This document shows positions 1 to 9,129 of a stretch of DNA of 64,000 nucleotides, piece after piece (the first letter of the stretch is position 1; every line of letters starts with the position of its first letter). Made by a program: the position numbers and the translations under genes. The notes under the pieces were generated by a model. That model saw only the letters and a program-made list of their open reading frames with translations, made no database searches and had not been told where the DNA came from. The DNA is from Rhizobiales bacterium GAS188 (GTDB lineage: Bacteria > Pseudomonadota > Alphaproteobacteria > Rhizobiales > Beijerinckiaceae). Location: positions 4,588,001 through 4,652,000 of the forward strand of contig FNSS01000001.1 in the NCBI GenBank assembly GCA_900104855.1. The letters run 5' to 3'.

Positions 1-161
1 GCGTGGGCAGCATGTGGGGTCATCAGGGGCTGTTCGAGGCCCTCGGCGGCCCGGAAATGCCGGTGCAGACGCAGCGGCACGCGCCGGTGCAGGTGATCGA
101 CGGCAACTACGAGAAGATGACCGGCGTCTGCCCCTGGTGGGACGCCATGCGCCGGAACTGA
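1..161 (+). CDS. C-terminal end of an unidentified protein (cut by window start)
   Basis: An open frame runs in from the left edge (codons in phase with position 3) and stops with TGA at 159-161. The visible tail of about 52 residues contains MWGHQGLFEALGG and ends CPWWDAMRRN. It is rich in Trp and Met and has no membrane segment. The tail reads like a real, folded protein end, but I do not recognise the family. The next gene is on the opposite strand and convergent. Confidence 0.5.
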   Translation, partial: VGSMWGHQGLFEALGGPEMPVQTQRHAPVQVIDGNYEKMTGVCPWWDAMRRN

Positions 162-270
162 CCAGTCACGACTCCGGGCCGTTCGGTGGCGGCGAAGCTC
201 GAGCGGAAACTGGAAGCATAGACGCTCTCGATTGTAGCGGTGCGGTTCACCTGTCCGGCAAGCCGAAGCG

Positions 271-999
271 TCAACCTGACGCGCGCAAGGTGGTCACCGC
301 GATGCAGGCATTGTTGAAGGGCACGAGCATGACCTGGGCCCCGTTTGGCAGGTCGATCACGCTCAGATCGCCCAGGGTGCGGCTTCGGCCATTCTGCTTG
401 GCGAGCTCTGCCCCAAGGGCCTCGCAACTGCTGGCCGTGGGGGTGACCCTGACCAGGCCTCCCTCGCATTTCTGCCCGACCGGAGCGGCGAAGATCACGC
501 CAGCGGCGCGCTGGGCCGCATGTTCTCCGCTGCCGCTGAGCGCGACGAGGGATTCAACGGCATGCGTATTGCCGGCATTCGCCGCCCACTGTGTCTGGGC
601 CGTGTAGGACGAATCGACCACCACCCCCCTGCCAAGGACACTGAAGACGTTCGCGCAGGTCGCGATCTTCCCTTGCCGGGCATGCTCGTCGAAAACTGTC
701 TGCGGTGCTGCCGGCGAGCCTGCGCCAGCGACCGGAGCCGCCGCGCCGGATGCTGGCGCGCCGAATGTTGGCGCGCTAGTGCCCGCTCCCTGATCAGGCA
801 TTGGCCTTTGCTGCTGAGGATGCGGCTTCGCTGGCTTCGCCGGCTTCGCGGCGACGGCAGGCTTTCTGGCGGGCGCGGGCGACTGAGAGGCGGGCAGGGG
901 AGCCGGCGCGTCCTGGGCATAGCTCACCGCGCCGAGAAGGGTCGATATCAGAATCGGTCCGGCCGCAAGCAGCAGCGAAACCGCTTGGTTCAGTCGCAT
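271..999 (-). CDS. Secreted proline/alanine-rich hypothetical protein
   Basis: The 242-residue product starts MRLNQAVSLLLAAGP, a typical signal peptide ending near SYAQD. A low-complexity Pro/Ala/Lys linker follows (about residues 27-100), then a compact C-terminal region with four cysteines. The frame is open up to 1113, directly after the preceding gene's stop, but ATG 999 is preceded by a purine-rich GAGGAAGAGG site and begins the signal peptide, so it is preferred. It lies downstream of the IalB-like and autotransporter genes on the same strand and may be the third gene of one surface-protein operon. Its function is unknown. Confidence 0.65.
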   Translation of the reverse strand: MRLNQAVSLLLAAGPILISTLLGAVSYAQDAPAPLPASQSPAPARKPAVAAKPAKPAKPHPQQQRPMPDQGAGTSAPTFGAPASGAAAPVAGAGSPAAPQTVFDEHARQGKIATCANVFSVLGRGVVVDSSYTAQTQWAANAGNTHAVESLVALSGSGEHAAQRAAGVIFAAPVGQKCEGGLVRVTPTASSCEALGAELAKQNGRSRTLGDLSVIDLPNGAQVMLVPFNNACIAVTTLRASG

Positions 1000-1113
1000 C
1001 GGCAATCCGTCCTCTTCCTCGCCCGCAAGTTCCTCACTCGCAAGCACCGCCTCGCCGCGAGACGATCTGCGGTCGGGCTCTCGCAAGCCGATCCGCGGTC
1101 TCTCGCCTCGCAT

Positions 1114-1692
1114 CTATTTCAATCCGGATAGCGCCGCGAACAATCCATCGAGGGGAGCCTGAAAGGAAACCGGCCCGGCCTGGGCAAGCCGATAAGAGAC
1201 CGCGCAAGGCGTGCCGGCCCTGATATGCCTCCTCAGCATGTCCCCGATGGCGATCGTGGCGAAGCAGGAATTCGCGTCGCATCTGTCGGTCCGGGCGATG
1301 ATCCGGTCCGGCTTCTCTCCCATGGCGAGCTCGATCTGCGCTCCCTGGCCGGCGGCCGCCGGGATTCTCATCATCATCAGCGGCTTGCCGTCCGCGGTCG
1401 CGATCAGCGACCAGTTGAAGACGGCAGCCCCTTGCTGGTCGATGACCGACTGGGTGATGTTGCACACGCGGCGCTTCGATTTGAGGCTCTCGTCGCAAAT
1501 CAGAATCCAGTTCTTGAAGGGCTGGATGACGCGTCGGAACTCGCCGAGCGTCTCGCCCTCCGGGATGGCGACATCGGAAGGTTTCACCGCGTAGACGTCG
1601 GGCGCGCTTTGCTCGGCCGCCTTGGCGGTTCCCGATATCAGGATCAGGCACGCGAGGCAGCCGAGGGAACGCGCGACGAGCCTCGACGTCAA
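1114..1692 (-). CDS. Invasion-associated locus B (IalB) family protein
   Basis: The product is about 192 residues. It has a signal peptide (LVARSLGCLACLILISG...AKA) and then the IalB-like domain, with the family hallmark FKNWILICDE and a set of cysteines. IalB proteins are periplasmic or outer-membrane proteins named from Bartonella; most homologues in other Alphaproteobacteria have no proven role in invasion. A TTG start at 1692 overlaps the TGA stop of the autotransporter (TTGA), which implies translational coupling and gives a clean signal peptide. An alternative ATG at 1728 would add 12 charged residues. Confidence 0.8.
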   Translation of the reverse strand: MTSRLVARSLGCLACLILISGTAKAAEQSAPDVYAVKPSDVAIPEGETLGEFRRVIQPFKNWILICDESLKSKRRVCNITQSVIDQQGAAVFNWSLIATADGKPLMMMRIPAAAGQGAQIELAMGEKPDRIIARTDRCDANSCFATIAIGDMLRRHIRAGTPCAVSYRLAQAGPVSFQAPLDGLFAALSGLK

Positions 1693-4600
1693 TTGAGGGT
1701 CATGCTCACCCCCGCGCCCATGCCCCAATGCCGCCCGCTCGTGGTGGCCGAGGCGTTGACGCGGAAGCGGCCATCGTCGCTGGTGAATCCGACGCCCATT
1801 GAGAGCGCGCCTTCGCTGTGCCAGACGCCGCCGCCGATCGCCGTGCTGATCTTGCCGGGGCGGTCGTCGTAGCGCAGCGAGGCGGCCGCAATACCGATGG
1901 CAGCGCCCCTGAAGGCGTCCCGCCGCGCCCGCGCGACCTCTCCATTGAGCGCGCCGAAGGCGCTGTTCAGCTGATTTACGTTCACCGCATCGGTGCCGTT
2001 GACGCCGGGCGCGACGTTGCTGATCGTCACCGGCGCATTCGGGTTGCCGCCGCTCAGCGTGATGCGGTTCGTCACATTGCCCTGGCTGTCGGTGTCGTAT
2101 TTCAAGGAGAGGCTCGCGAGCCCCCGGAGCTGGCTCACATTCACCGCATCGGTCGGGGCGGAGCCCGCTGCCACATTGGTGACGCGCCGTTCCGAACCCG
2201 CCGAGCCGACGGACACTTCCCCAGTCGCTGCGCCCGCGGGCGTCGCGCCGACAACCGGCGTATAGGCCGCGTCGCTCAGATTGGCGCTCGTCGTCGAATT
2301 GGCGCCGAGCGCCAGCGAGTTCGCTTGCGTCGCCTTCGCGCCGGCGCCGATCGCGATCGAGCCGCTTGCCGACGCCGCCGCGCCATTGCCCATCGAGACC
2401 GCATTCGTGGCGCTTGCGGTCGCCTGAGGCCCGACCGCGACGCTCTCCGCGCCGGTTGCCGAGGAATCCGCCGCGCTCGAAGAGGCATGGAAATATTTGA
2501 TGCCGCCGCCGCCATTGATGCTGTTGACGGCGCCCGCGAGCGATCCGACCGCCTGGTTCGTGGCGAAGAGCTCCGAGCCGTTGACCGCGTCGGTCGACGT
2601 GGCGCTGATGCGCCCTGCCGCCACATTGGTGATGGTGCGCTCGTTGCCGACGCTGCCGACGCTCACGGTCGAGCCCGGGGTCGTGCCGGCGAAACTATAG
2701 CTCGTGCCGGCGATGGTGGTGCCCGTCGTCGCCACCGCGGCCTGCGTGGTCGAGCCTGCGCCGAGCGCCACGCTGCCGGCGAAATTGGCCGAGGCGCCGG
2801 GGCCGAGCGCCAGCGCCTGGACGCCGCTCGCCGTCGCGTTCGTGCCGAGCGCGACGCCGTCCGCGAAGTTCACGGCGGCTTTCTGGCCGAGCGCGATGCC
2901 GCCTGGCGCCGTCTGCTGCACGATCGCGCCAAGGCCGATGCCGATGCCGTTATCGCCGTTGACGACCGTCGTCGGCCCGACCGCGACCGAATTATTGCCG
3001 ACCGCCAGCGAATCCAGGAGGGTGGAATTGGCGTGGAAATATTTGGTCGTGGTCGTCGCGAAGGCGGTCAGGGCGCCCGCCAGTTGCCGCACCGTGACCG
3101 CGTCGCTCGATTGGGTGCCGTCGGCGACATTGATGATCTGGCGATAGGAGGTCGCATTGCCCACAGAGACTGCGCCCAGCAAGCTGAGATCGGTGGTGTT
3201 GTAAGGGATGACACCGGTGCCCGAGATGATGGAGCCGGAGGCTGGCGCGACGGCGCGGTTCGACACCGAGCCCGAGCCCAGCGCCACGGCGTTGAGAACG
3301 GTCGATTGCGCATTCTGGCCGAGCGCCAGGGTGCCGTCGAGCTGCGCCTGGGCGTTGAGCCCGGCGGCGAGGCTGCCGATGCCGGCCGAGACGGCGGTGG
3401 GGCCGATCGCCACCGAATTGAGGCCCGTGGCGCTGGAATCGGCCAAGGCCGAGTTGGCGTGGAAATATTTGATGCCGCCGCCATTGGTGATGTTGTTCAC
3501 GGTCGTGCCGATATTGCCCACCGCCGTGTTGGTGGCGAAGAGCTCCGAGCCGTTGACCGCATCCGTCGAGGTGGCGCTGATCCGCCCTGCCGCCACATTG
3601 GTGATGGTGCGCTCGGCGCCGGGCGCGCCGACGCTGACCGTCGAGGTCGGATTGGTGCCTGCGAAGGTGTAAATGGTGCCGACGATGGTCGTGCTGGTGG
3701 TCGCGACCACTGTCGAGGTGGTCGATCCGGAGCCAAGGGCCACGTCACCCGCCTGCGCCGCCGCCGAGGCGCCGGTGCCGAGGGCGATGGCGTTGGCGAC
3801 CGAGGCCGTCGCACCATTGCCGCCCGCGTAGCTGCTGATGCCGCTGGCGACGCTCTGCGGACCGATGGCAACGGAATTCGCACCCGATGCGGTCGAGTCG
3901 GCCAAGGTCGAATTGGCGTGGAAATATTTGATGCCGCCGCCATTGTTGATGTTGTTGACGGTGGTGCCGAGGCTGTTGACCGCCGTGTTGGTGGCAAAGA
4001 GCTGGGAACCGTTGATCGCGTCCGTCGAGGTGGCGCTGATCCGTCCTGCCGCCACATTGGTGATCTGGCGCTCGCTGCCCGGGGCGCCGACGCTGACCAC
4101 GCTCGTGGGCGAGGCCCCGGCGAAGCTGTAGGTGGTGCCGCTGATGGCGATGCCGGAGGTTGGGTTGGCCGCCGCCGTCACGCTGCCGGCGCCCAGCGCC
4201 ACGTCACCGGCATTGGCCGCCGTCGCGCCATTGCCGATCGACACCGAGCTGGTGCCCGCCGCCGTCGATACCGGACCGACGGCAACGGAATTCGTACCCG
4301 TGGCGCTGGAGTCGACCAAGGTCGAGTTGGCGTGGAAATACTTGATGCCCCCGCCGTTGTTGATGTTGTTGACCGTGGTGGTGACGGCGTTGACCGCCTG
4401 GTTGGTGGCGAAGAGCTCCGAGCCGTTGATCGCGTCCGTGGAGGTGGCGTTGATCCGTCCTGCCGCCACATTGGTGATCTGGCGCTCGCTGCCTGGGGCG
4501 CCGACGCTCACCACGCTCGTGGGCGAGGTCCCGGCGAAGCTGTAGGTGGTGGTGCTGATGGTGACGCCGGAGGTCGGGTTGGCCGCCGCCGTTGCGCTGC

Positions 4601-6752
4601 CGGCACCCAGCGCCACGTCGCCGGCATTGGCCGCCGTCGCGCCATTGCCGATCGACACCGAACTGGTGCCCGTCGCCGTCGATACCGGACCGATGGCAAC
4701 GGAATTCGTGCCCGTGGCCGTCGAATCGGTCAGTGTCGAATTGGTGTGAAAATATTTGATGCCGCCGCCATTGGTGATGTTGTTGACGGTGGTGCCGAGG
4801 CTGTTGACCGCCGTATTGGTGGCGAAGAGCTGCGAGCCGTTGATCGCGTCCGTCGAGGTCGCGCTGATCCGTCCTGCCGCCACATTGGTGATGGTGCGCT
4901 CGGCGCCGGGCGCGCCGACGCTTACGGTCGAGGCCGGCGCCGTGCCGGCGAAGCTGTAGCCGATGCCGTTGATGGGGATGCCGCCCGTGGCGACCGCGGC
5001 CGCCGTCACGCTGCCGGCGCCGAGTGCCACCGCACCCGCATTGCCGGCGGTCGCGCCCGCGCCGAGAGCGATGGCGTTCACCTGGCTCGCCAGCGCCGTG
5101 TCGCCGAAAGCGATGGCGCTGGCGCCGGTCGCGTTCGAGGCATTGCCCAGCGCCACGGCGCCCTGGCCAGCGGCGACATTGGCGTTGCCCAGCGCCACGG
5201 CGCCTTGGCCGGTGGCGGTATTATTGGCGCCCACCGCCACCGCGCCCGTGCCGTTCGCCGTATTGGGATCGCCGATCGCCACCGCGCCATTGCCGGTGGC
5301 GGTCTGGCCTTCGCCCAGCGCCACCGCGCCGGTGCCGCCAAGCACCTGCGAGTTGTGACCACCGGCGAAGGAGCCGGTGCCGGCCGCGGCTGCGACGGTG
5401 TTGGTGTCGCCGAGCGCCATGGTCGAAGCGGCGAGCGCCTTCGAGCCAGTGCCGATCGCGGTGGCGTTCTGGCCGCTTGCCGTCGTGCCGAGACCTAGCG
5501 CGGTTGCGCGCGCAGCGGTCGCAGCGGCGTTGTTGCCGACCGCCACGGCGGAGACGTCCGTGGCTTGGGCTCCGGACCCCGCCGCGACCGAGCCGGTCCC
5601 ACTCGACACGGCCGAATTGCCCAGGGCCAGCGCGAAGCCGCCCGAAGCCTTGGCGACGTTGCCGAGCGCCGCTGAGTCTACCCCCGTCGCATTGGCCTGG
5701 GAGCCAAGGGCGGCAGCGTTTTGCCCTGACGTGTTGGCGAGGTAGCCCATGGCTATGGTGCCCGCGCCGGAAGCGGTTGCTCCGTTTCCGATGGCCGTGG
5801 CCTGGTTTGCGGACGCATTGGCGGATGTACCGAAGGCGCTGGCTCCGGTCCCGGTCGCAGAAGCGGTGCCACCAATGCTGGTCGACCACGCCCCGGTGGC
5901 GGTCGCGGCATTGCCGATCGCAACGGCCTCGAAACTGAAGCCGGCGGGGGCGGCTCCGCTCGCATTGGCAGCCGCGCCAATGGCGATCGGGGAACCGGCG
6001 CCGGCCGTCACATTCGCATGGGCCGCAGCTCCCATGGCGATGCTCGAGCCGCCGCCACCATTGGAGACGGTGCTGGAACCTATCGCGACTGCGTTGACGC
6101 TCGCGGCGTTGGCCGCGTTGCCGAGGGCGATGGCAGAGTCGGCGTTTGCAACGGAGTTGACGCCGAAGGCTGTTGCTGCCTGCCCGTTGGCGTGGGCTGC
6201 TTGGCCCAGGGCGAGGGCGTTGATGCCGGTCGCGTTCGCGAAGACCCCGATACCTATCGCATTAAGACCATTGGCAGAATTACTATAACCAATGACGATC
6301 GAACCATCGCCGGTTGTGGTATTACTGTCGCCCACCGCCAGGGCGTTCAGGCCATTCGCATGGGTGTTAAGGCCCAAGGCGGTTGAGCCGCTGCCAGTGG
6401 CGCTGCTGCCACAACCGATAGCAGTGCTAGCCGGCACTGCAGTGGGATTGGTGCCGCAATCAGCGGCGTTGGTAGCAGTCCCATTACCAATGGCAAGCTG
6501 CGCGAACGCCGCCTGCGGGGTCATGATCCCCAGCACGGCAAGCAGCGCGCCGACCGCCCCGCCGATGCCGAGCGTGCCGATGTCGAGCCGGTCCCGCTTT
6601 AGGCCGAGCGTCCGGTGCGCCAGGCGCAGCGCCGCCATCAGCCGGCGCCGCAGCGAGCGGCTCACCTCATCGGCGCCTGTGAACCAGTCTCCCGCGAAGC
6701 GGCCGGCGTGACGATGATCGACCCCCACGGTCAAAGTCCGAGTGCCCCTCAC
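1689..6752 (-). CDS. Trimeric autotransporter adhesin (YadA/Hia-like)
   Basis: This 1687-residue surface adhesin starts at a GTG with GGAG seven bases upstream. Residues 1-57 form an extended basic N-region and 58-84 a hydrophobic signal core ending AAFA. Residues about 85-560 are head repeats of the (x)AIGxxAxAxG type, which fold as a left-handed beta roll in YadA. About five or six neck/stalk modules follow, each with ATSTDAxNGSxLFATN, a GGGIKYFH motif and VSVGAPGxER. The last 75 residues or so (RDAFRGAAIGIAAASLRYDD to SMTLN) are the YadA anchor that forms the trimeric outer-membrane barrel. Proteins of this type mediate attachment and autoaggregation. It is followed by the IalB-like gene with overlapping stop and start. 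Confidence 0.93.
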   Translation of the reverse strand: MRGTRTLTVGVDHRHAGRFAGDWFTGADEVSRSLRRRLMAALRLAHRTLGLKRDRLDIGTLGIGGAVGALLAVLGIMTPQAAFAQLAIGNGTATNAADCGTNPTAVPASTAIGCGSSATGSGSTALGLNTHANGLNALAVGDSNTTTGDGSIVIGYSNSANGLNAIGIGVFANATGINALALGQAAHANGQAATAFGVNSVANADSAIALGNAANAASVNAVAIGSSTVSNGGGGSSIAMGAAAHANVTAGAGSPIAIGAAANASGAAPAGFSFEAVAIGNAATATGAWSTSIGGTASATGTGASAFGTSANASANQATAIGNGATASGAGTIAMGYLANTSGQNAAALGSQANATGVDSAALGNVAKASGGFALALGNSAVSSGTGSVAAGSGAQATDVSAVAVGNNAAATAARATALGLGTTASGQNATAIGTGSKALAASTMALGDTNTVAAAAGTGSFAGGHNSQVLGGTGAVALGEGQTATGNGAVAIGDPNTANGTGAVAVGANNTATGQGAVALGNANVAAGQGAVALGNASNATGASAIAFGDTALASQVNAIALGAGATAGNAGAVALGAGSVTAAAVATGGIPINGIGYSFAGTAPASTVSVGAPGAERTITNVAAGRISATSTDAINGSQLFATNTAVNSLGTTVNNITNGGGIKYFHTNSTLTDSTATGTNSVAIGPVSTATGTSSVSIGNGATAANAGDVALGAGSATAAANPTSGVTISTTTYSFAGTSPTSVVSVGAPGSERQITNVAAGRINATSTDAINGSELFATNQAVNAVTTTVNNINNGGGIKYFHANSTLVDSSATGTNSVAVGPVSTAAGTSSVSIGNGATAANAGDVALGAGSVTAAANPTSGIAISGTTYSFAGASPTSVVSVGAPGSERQITNVAAGRISATSTDAINGSQLFATNTAVNSLGTTVNNINNGGGIKYFHANSTLADSTASGANSVAIGPQSVASGISSYAGGNGATASVANAIALGTGASAAAQAGDVALGSGSTTSTVVATTSTTIVGTIYTFAGTNPTSTVSVGAPGAERTITNVAAGRISATSTDAVNGSELFATNTAVGNIGTTVNNITNGGGIKYFHANSALADSSATGLNSVAIGPTAVSAGIGSLAAGLNAQAQLDGTLALGQNAQSTVLNAVALGSGSVSNRAVAPASGSIISGTGVIPYNTTDLSLLGAVSVGNATSYRQIINVADGTQSSDAVTVRQLAGALTAFATTTTKYFHANSTLLDSLAVGNNSVAVGPTTVVNGDNGIGIGLGAIVQQTAPGGIALGQKAAVNFADGVALGTNATASGVQALALGPGASANFAGSVALGAGSTTQAAVATTGTTIAGTSYSFAGTTPGSTVSVGSVGNERTITNVAAGRISATSTDAVNGSELFATNQAVGSLAGAVNSINGGGGIKYFHASSSAADSSATGAESVAVGPQATASATNAVSMGNGAAASASGSIAIGAGAKATQANSLALGANSTTSANLSDAAYTPVVGATPAGAATGEVSVGSAGSERRVTNVAAGSAPTDAVNVSQLRGLASLSLKYDTDSQGNVTNRITLSGGNPNAPVTISNVAPGVNGTDAVNVNQLNSAFGALNGEVARARRDAFRGAAIGIAAASLRYDDRPGKISTAIGGGVWHSEGALSMGVGFTSDDGRFRVNASATTSGRHWGMGAGVSMTLN
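3921..4748 (-). repeat. 414-bp tandem repeats inside the adhesin gene
   Basis: The codons for the KYFH motif recur at 3921, 4335 and 4749, exactly 414 bases (138 codons) apart, and the DNA between them is nearly identical. Each unit encodes one stalk/neck module plus a short head segment. Related but more diverged modules flank the array, with KYFH at 3462, 3033 and 2489. Such in-frame arrays can expand or contract by recombination and change adhesin length. Confidence 0.85.
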
Positions 6753-7133
6753 AGTACGTCTCCGTATGGTCTGGCTGACGGAAAATTTGGCTGGCGCCGC
6801 GCTGCGGCCAGCGGCCGTGTCGCGTGATGCGCGTCCGGATTTGGGATTGAGCGGAAACGGCGGTCTCCGCGTGGCTCTGCCGTTCCATCGGCTTCGATCG
6901 AAGAGGGCTTGAAGGCAATCAGCCGCATCGGGTGATCAGCAATCTCTTCAGCAATTTCTTGGTGGCCGCGTCATTGCGACCTGGCTCCGAACCAGTCAGC
7001 TCCTGATGATAGCCACGGATTGTCCGCGTGACTCGGACGTCGATCGACCGTGGGTCCCAAAGAATGTGCCGACCGTCCCGTTCGCCGGTAATCAGCCGGC
7101 GGATCAGTGTTTTTGGCAGTAATTTCTTCTTAA
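6753..7133. promoter_or_regulatory. Upstream region of the adhesin gene (no gene seen)
   Basis: This 381-base gap lies between the adhesin start and the end of the AraC gene, both on the minus strand. It should hold the adhesin promoter, but no confident -35/-10 pair was found. An inverted repeat CGCCGG-N7-CCGGCG lies at 7083-7101, and an AT-rich block at about 7110-7140. The AraC protein encoded next door is a natural candidate regulator. Confidence 0.4.
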
Positions 7134-8189
7134 CTATACCGAATCGTTTCCCGGTTCATCACGCGGTGATTCGCGCGCCTCGCCCGGGCTGTAGCCGAAC
7201 TCGCGGCGAAACGCCTTGGCGAAACCGGATGCCGTCCTGAAGCCGTGGCGATAGGCGATGTCCTTGATTTGCCGACGGTCGCCGGCGCTCAACGCGGCGC
7301 GCGCGGCCGCGAGCCGGCAATGCTGAATATAGCGAAAGATGCCCCCCACCCGTTCGAAGGCCCTGTAGAGATTCGAGCGCGAAACGCCAAGCACTTGTGC
7401 CAATTGATCCGGCGTCAGGTCATGATTACTCAAATTCAACTGAATATAGGATTGTGCGCGCTCGAACAGCAGAGCTTCGATCGCGGCATTCGCCTCATGC
7501 GATTGGTCGCCGGAAGGCCGGACGCAGGCCGCGATCACGCCGGCGGTCGCGCGCCCTGCCTCCACGAGCTCCTCGGGGCTCATGCCGACCAGTCTGGTTT
7601 CCAGGCTGTCCAGATGATCCGCGAGCAGCCCTGCGAGATTGCCGGAAAGGATCGTGTTGCAGGCGCTGTCCAGGCTCGCGGCGACCGGTCTGAAGTCGTC
7701 TCGCGGGAGGATGAGGGTCAAGGCGTCGTAATCCGTGGTACAGCCCCGGAAGTCCTGGTCGAGAGAAATCAGGAATATGTCTCCGGGACGCGCATGCAGC
7801 CTGCGCTCTCCGGTTTCGAACCAGGCCTCCCCGGATCTGGCACGGACGAGCCACCAGTGGTCGACGAGCGATCGGTGCGCATGGCCCGACGACCGGGCGA
7901 GCCTATGGGCCGCGAAGCGCCCCGAGCTGATGACGATCCCTCCGAGGTTGCAGGTCATATATTCGGCATGGAAGCCGGCCGTGACGCTTGCCCCGGCCGC
8001 AAGCCTCGCATCCCATAAGGAGCTCACCCGCGACCGCCAGACATCGAACTGCTCCCTAGGATCATACGCGGCCGTCGAAAAGACGCGCGCGGCAGCCGGG
8101 TTCCTGTCCTCGAGGTTCCTTGGCGTCCGCGGCAGCGGATCCCGGCTCAGGATCTGCTGATGTTGCGGCGAGAGGCTAGGCGGGTTCAT
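7134..8189 (-). CDS. AraC family transcriptional regulator
   Basis: The product has 351 residues. The N-terminal half resembles the AraC_binding_2 type sensor domain (HHWWLVRARSGEAWFETG-like cupin strand around residue 115). The C-terminal 100 residues carry the double helix-turn-helix: DLTPDQLAQVLGVSRSNLYRAF is the first helix pair, and IKDIAYRHGFRTASGFAKAFRREFGYSPGEAR is the classic AraC signature. It lies directly upstream of the trimeric adhesin gene on the same strand, so control of that gene is plausible but inferred. ATG 8189 has no obvious SD site, so a later start is possible. Confidence 0.88.
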   Translation of the reverse strand: MNPPSLSPQHQQILSRDPLPRTPRNLEDRNPAAARVFSTAAYDPREQFDVWRSRVSSLWDARLAAGASVTAGFHAEYMTCNLGGIVISSGRFAAHRLARSSGHAHRSLVDHWWLVRARSGEAWFETGERRLHARPGDIFLISLDQDFRGCTTDYDALTLILPRDDFRPVAASLDSACNTILSGNLAGLLADHLDSLETRLVGMSPEELVEAGRATAGVIAACVRPSGDQSHEANAAIEALLFERAQSYIQLNLSNHDLTPDQLAQVLGVSRSNLYRAFERVGGIFRYIQHCRLAAARAALSAGDRRQIKDIAYRHGFRTASGFAKAFRREFGYSPGEARESPRDEPGNDSV

Positions 8190-8885
8190 TCGATCAGGCC
8201 AGACTGTCGCGATCTATTCGCGGATACCATCTTTACGCGCAGCACGGCCTCGCGGCCGCATGCGCTAATGGAATGGCAAATATGATCCAGGCGGTTGTGG
8301 GCACATTCGCCCGAGCGCCGGCCGTGCCGGTGCCGGCTGGAGAAATCTCAAATCGGGAAAAAGGTCGGCTCTCGATGCTGAGGGCTCGTTCATCCGCGCC
8401 CCTGGCCAAGCGCTCTTTTTGGGCGTGCGGTCCGTTGCTGAGCGGCGGCCGAAATGGTCAAGTCCGATTGCAGTCATAACACATCATCGCCCTGTTCGAC
8501 TTTGATGGAATTCACTCGTCGGCTGATCTCCTCACGAGAACATCCGCTCGCAAGAGAGAACACATGTCCCGCCATGTTGCAACGGTGACCGGTTGCCGCT
8601 TCCCTGTCGGGCGCGTCGGTAAGATGTTGACGGCGCGCACCTGACTGATCGGCAAAGGGCGTCTTGATGGACGACAACCGAACGCGACCGCGCGCGCGTG
8701 AAGCGCGCCTTCGCCGCTGCGCACTCCGCGCGGCCGAGCGACGCAACGTTCGAACTCTTGCCCGGCCTGAGCCTGATCCGCCATAGCGCTGTCCATGTGG
8801 CGGGGCCGTCTCGCACCGAGGCGATCGCCGCGGCCGAATCGCTGTCGCAAACCATAGTCGCCGCTTTCGACGGCGAAGGCCCCGG
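8190..8885. other. No supported gene
   Basis: About 700 bases between the AraC gene and the GST remnant. Several frames are open on both strands, as expected at this GC content, but none has a recognisable motif or a convincing start site. It borders a clearly decayed region and may itself be relic sequence. Confidence 0.5.
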
Positions 8886-9126
8886 TCAACTCGATGTCAG
8901 CGTTCGCCGCCGCGCCGAGCCGTCTTGGGCAATTGAACCGACGGCGGCGTGGATTGCGGAGCAATGGCGGATGAGATTGGCATGCGACACGACGAACTGC
9001 TTCAGCGGTGTTTCGATCGGATAGAAGTAAATATTGGCGACAAAGCCGTAGATGCCGGCGTCGAAGCTGGTCGGATTCGGCCCATACAAGTAGTCGTTCG
9101 CTGGGATAAGGTTCGCCAGTGAGCGA
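8886..9126 (-). pseudogene. C-terminal remnant of a glutathione S-transferase family gene
   Basis: Read on the minus strand from about 9126, the frame gives RSLANLIPANDYLYGPNPTS and then FDAGIYGFVANIYFYPIETP. This matches the C-terminal helical domain of GST-like (metaxin/Fax-type) proteins, which carry a GxxPTSxDAxxYGFLAN pattern. The N-terminal thioredoxin-fold half is absent: the recognisable sequence begins exactly where a DUF1254 remnant begins on the other strand. The frame stays open to 8886 but loses family resemblance after about 8955. Confidence 0.65.
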
Positions 9127-9129
9127 AAG

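Noticed and set aside
1818-5498. 1226-codon open frame on the plus strand
   Set aside because: It is antisense to the adhesin gene. Its Arg/Asp/Gly-rich repeats only mirror the adhesin repeats, and no domain is visible.
7083-7101. CGCCGG-N7-CCGGCG hairpin as a terminator of the AraC gene
   Set aside because: On the minus strand no U-run follows the stem, so termination is not supported; it is mentioned only as part of the upstream region of the adhesin.
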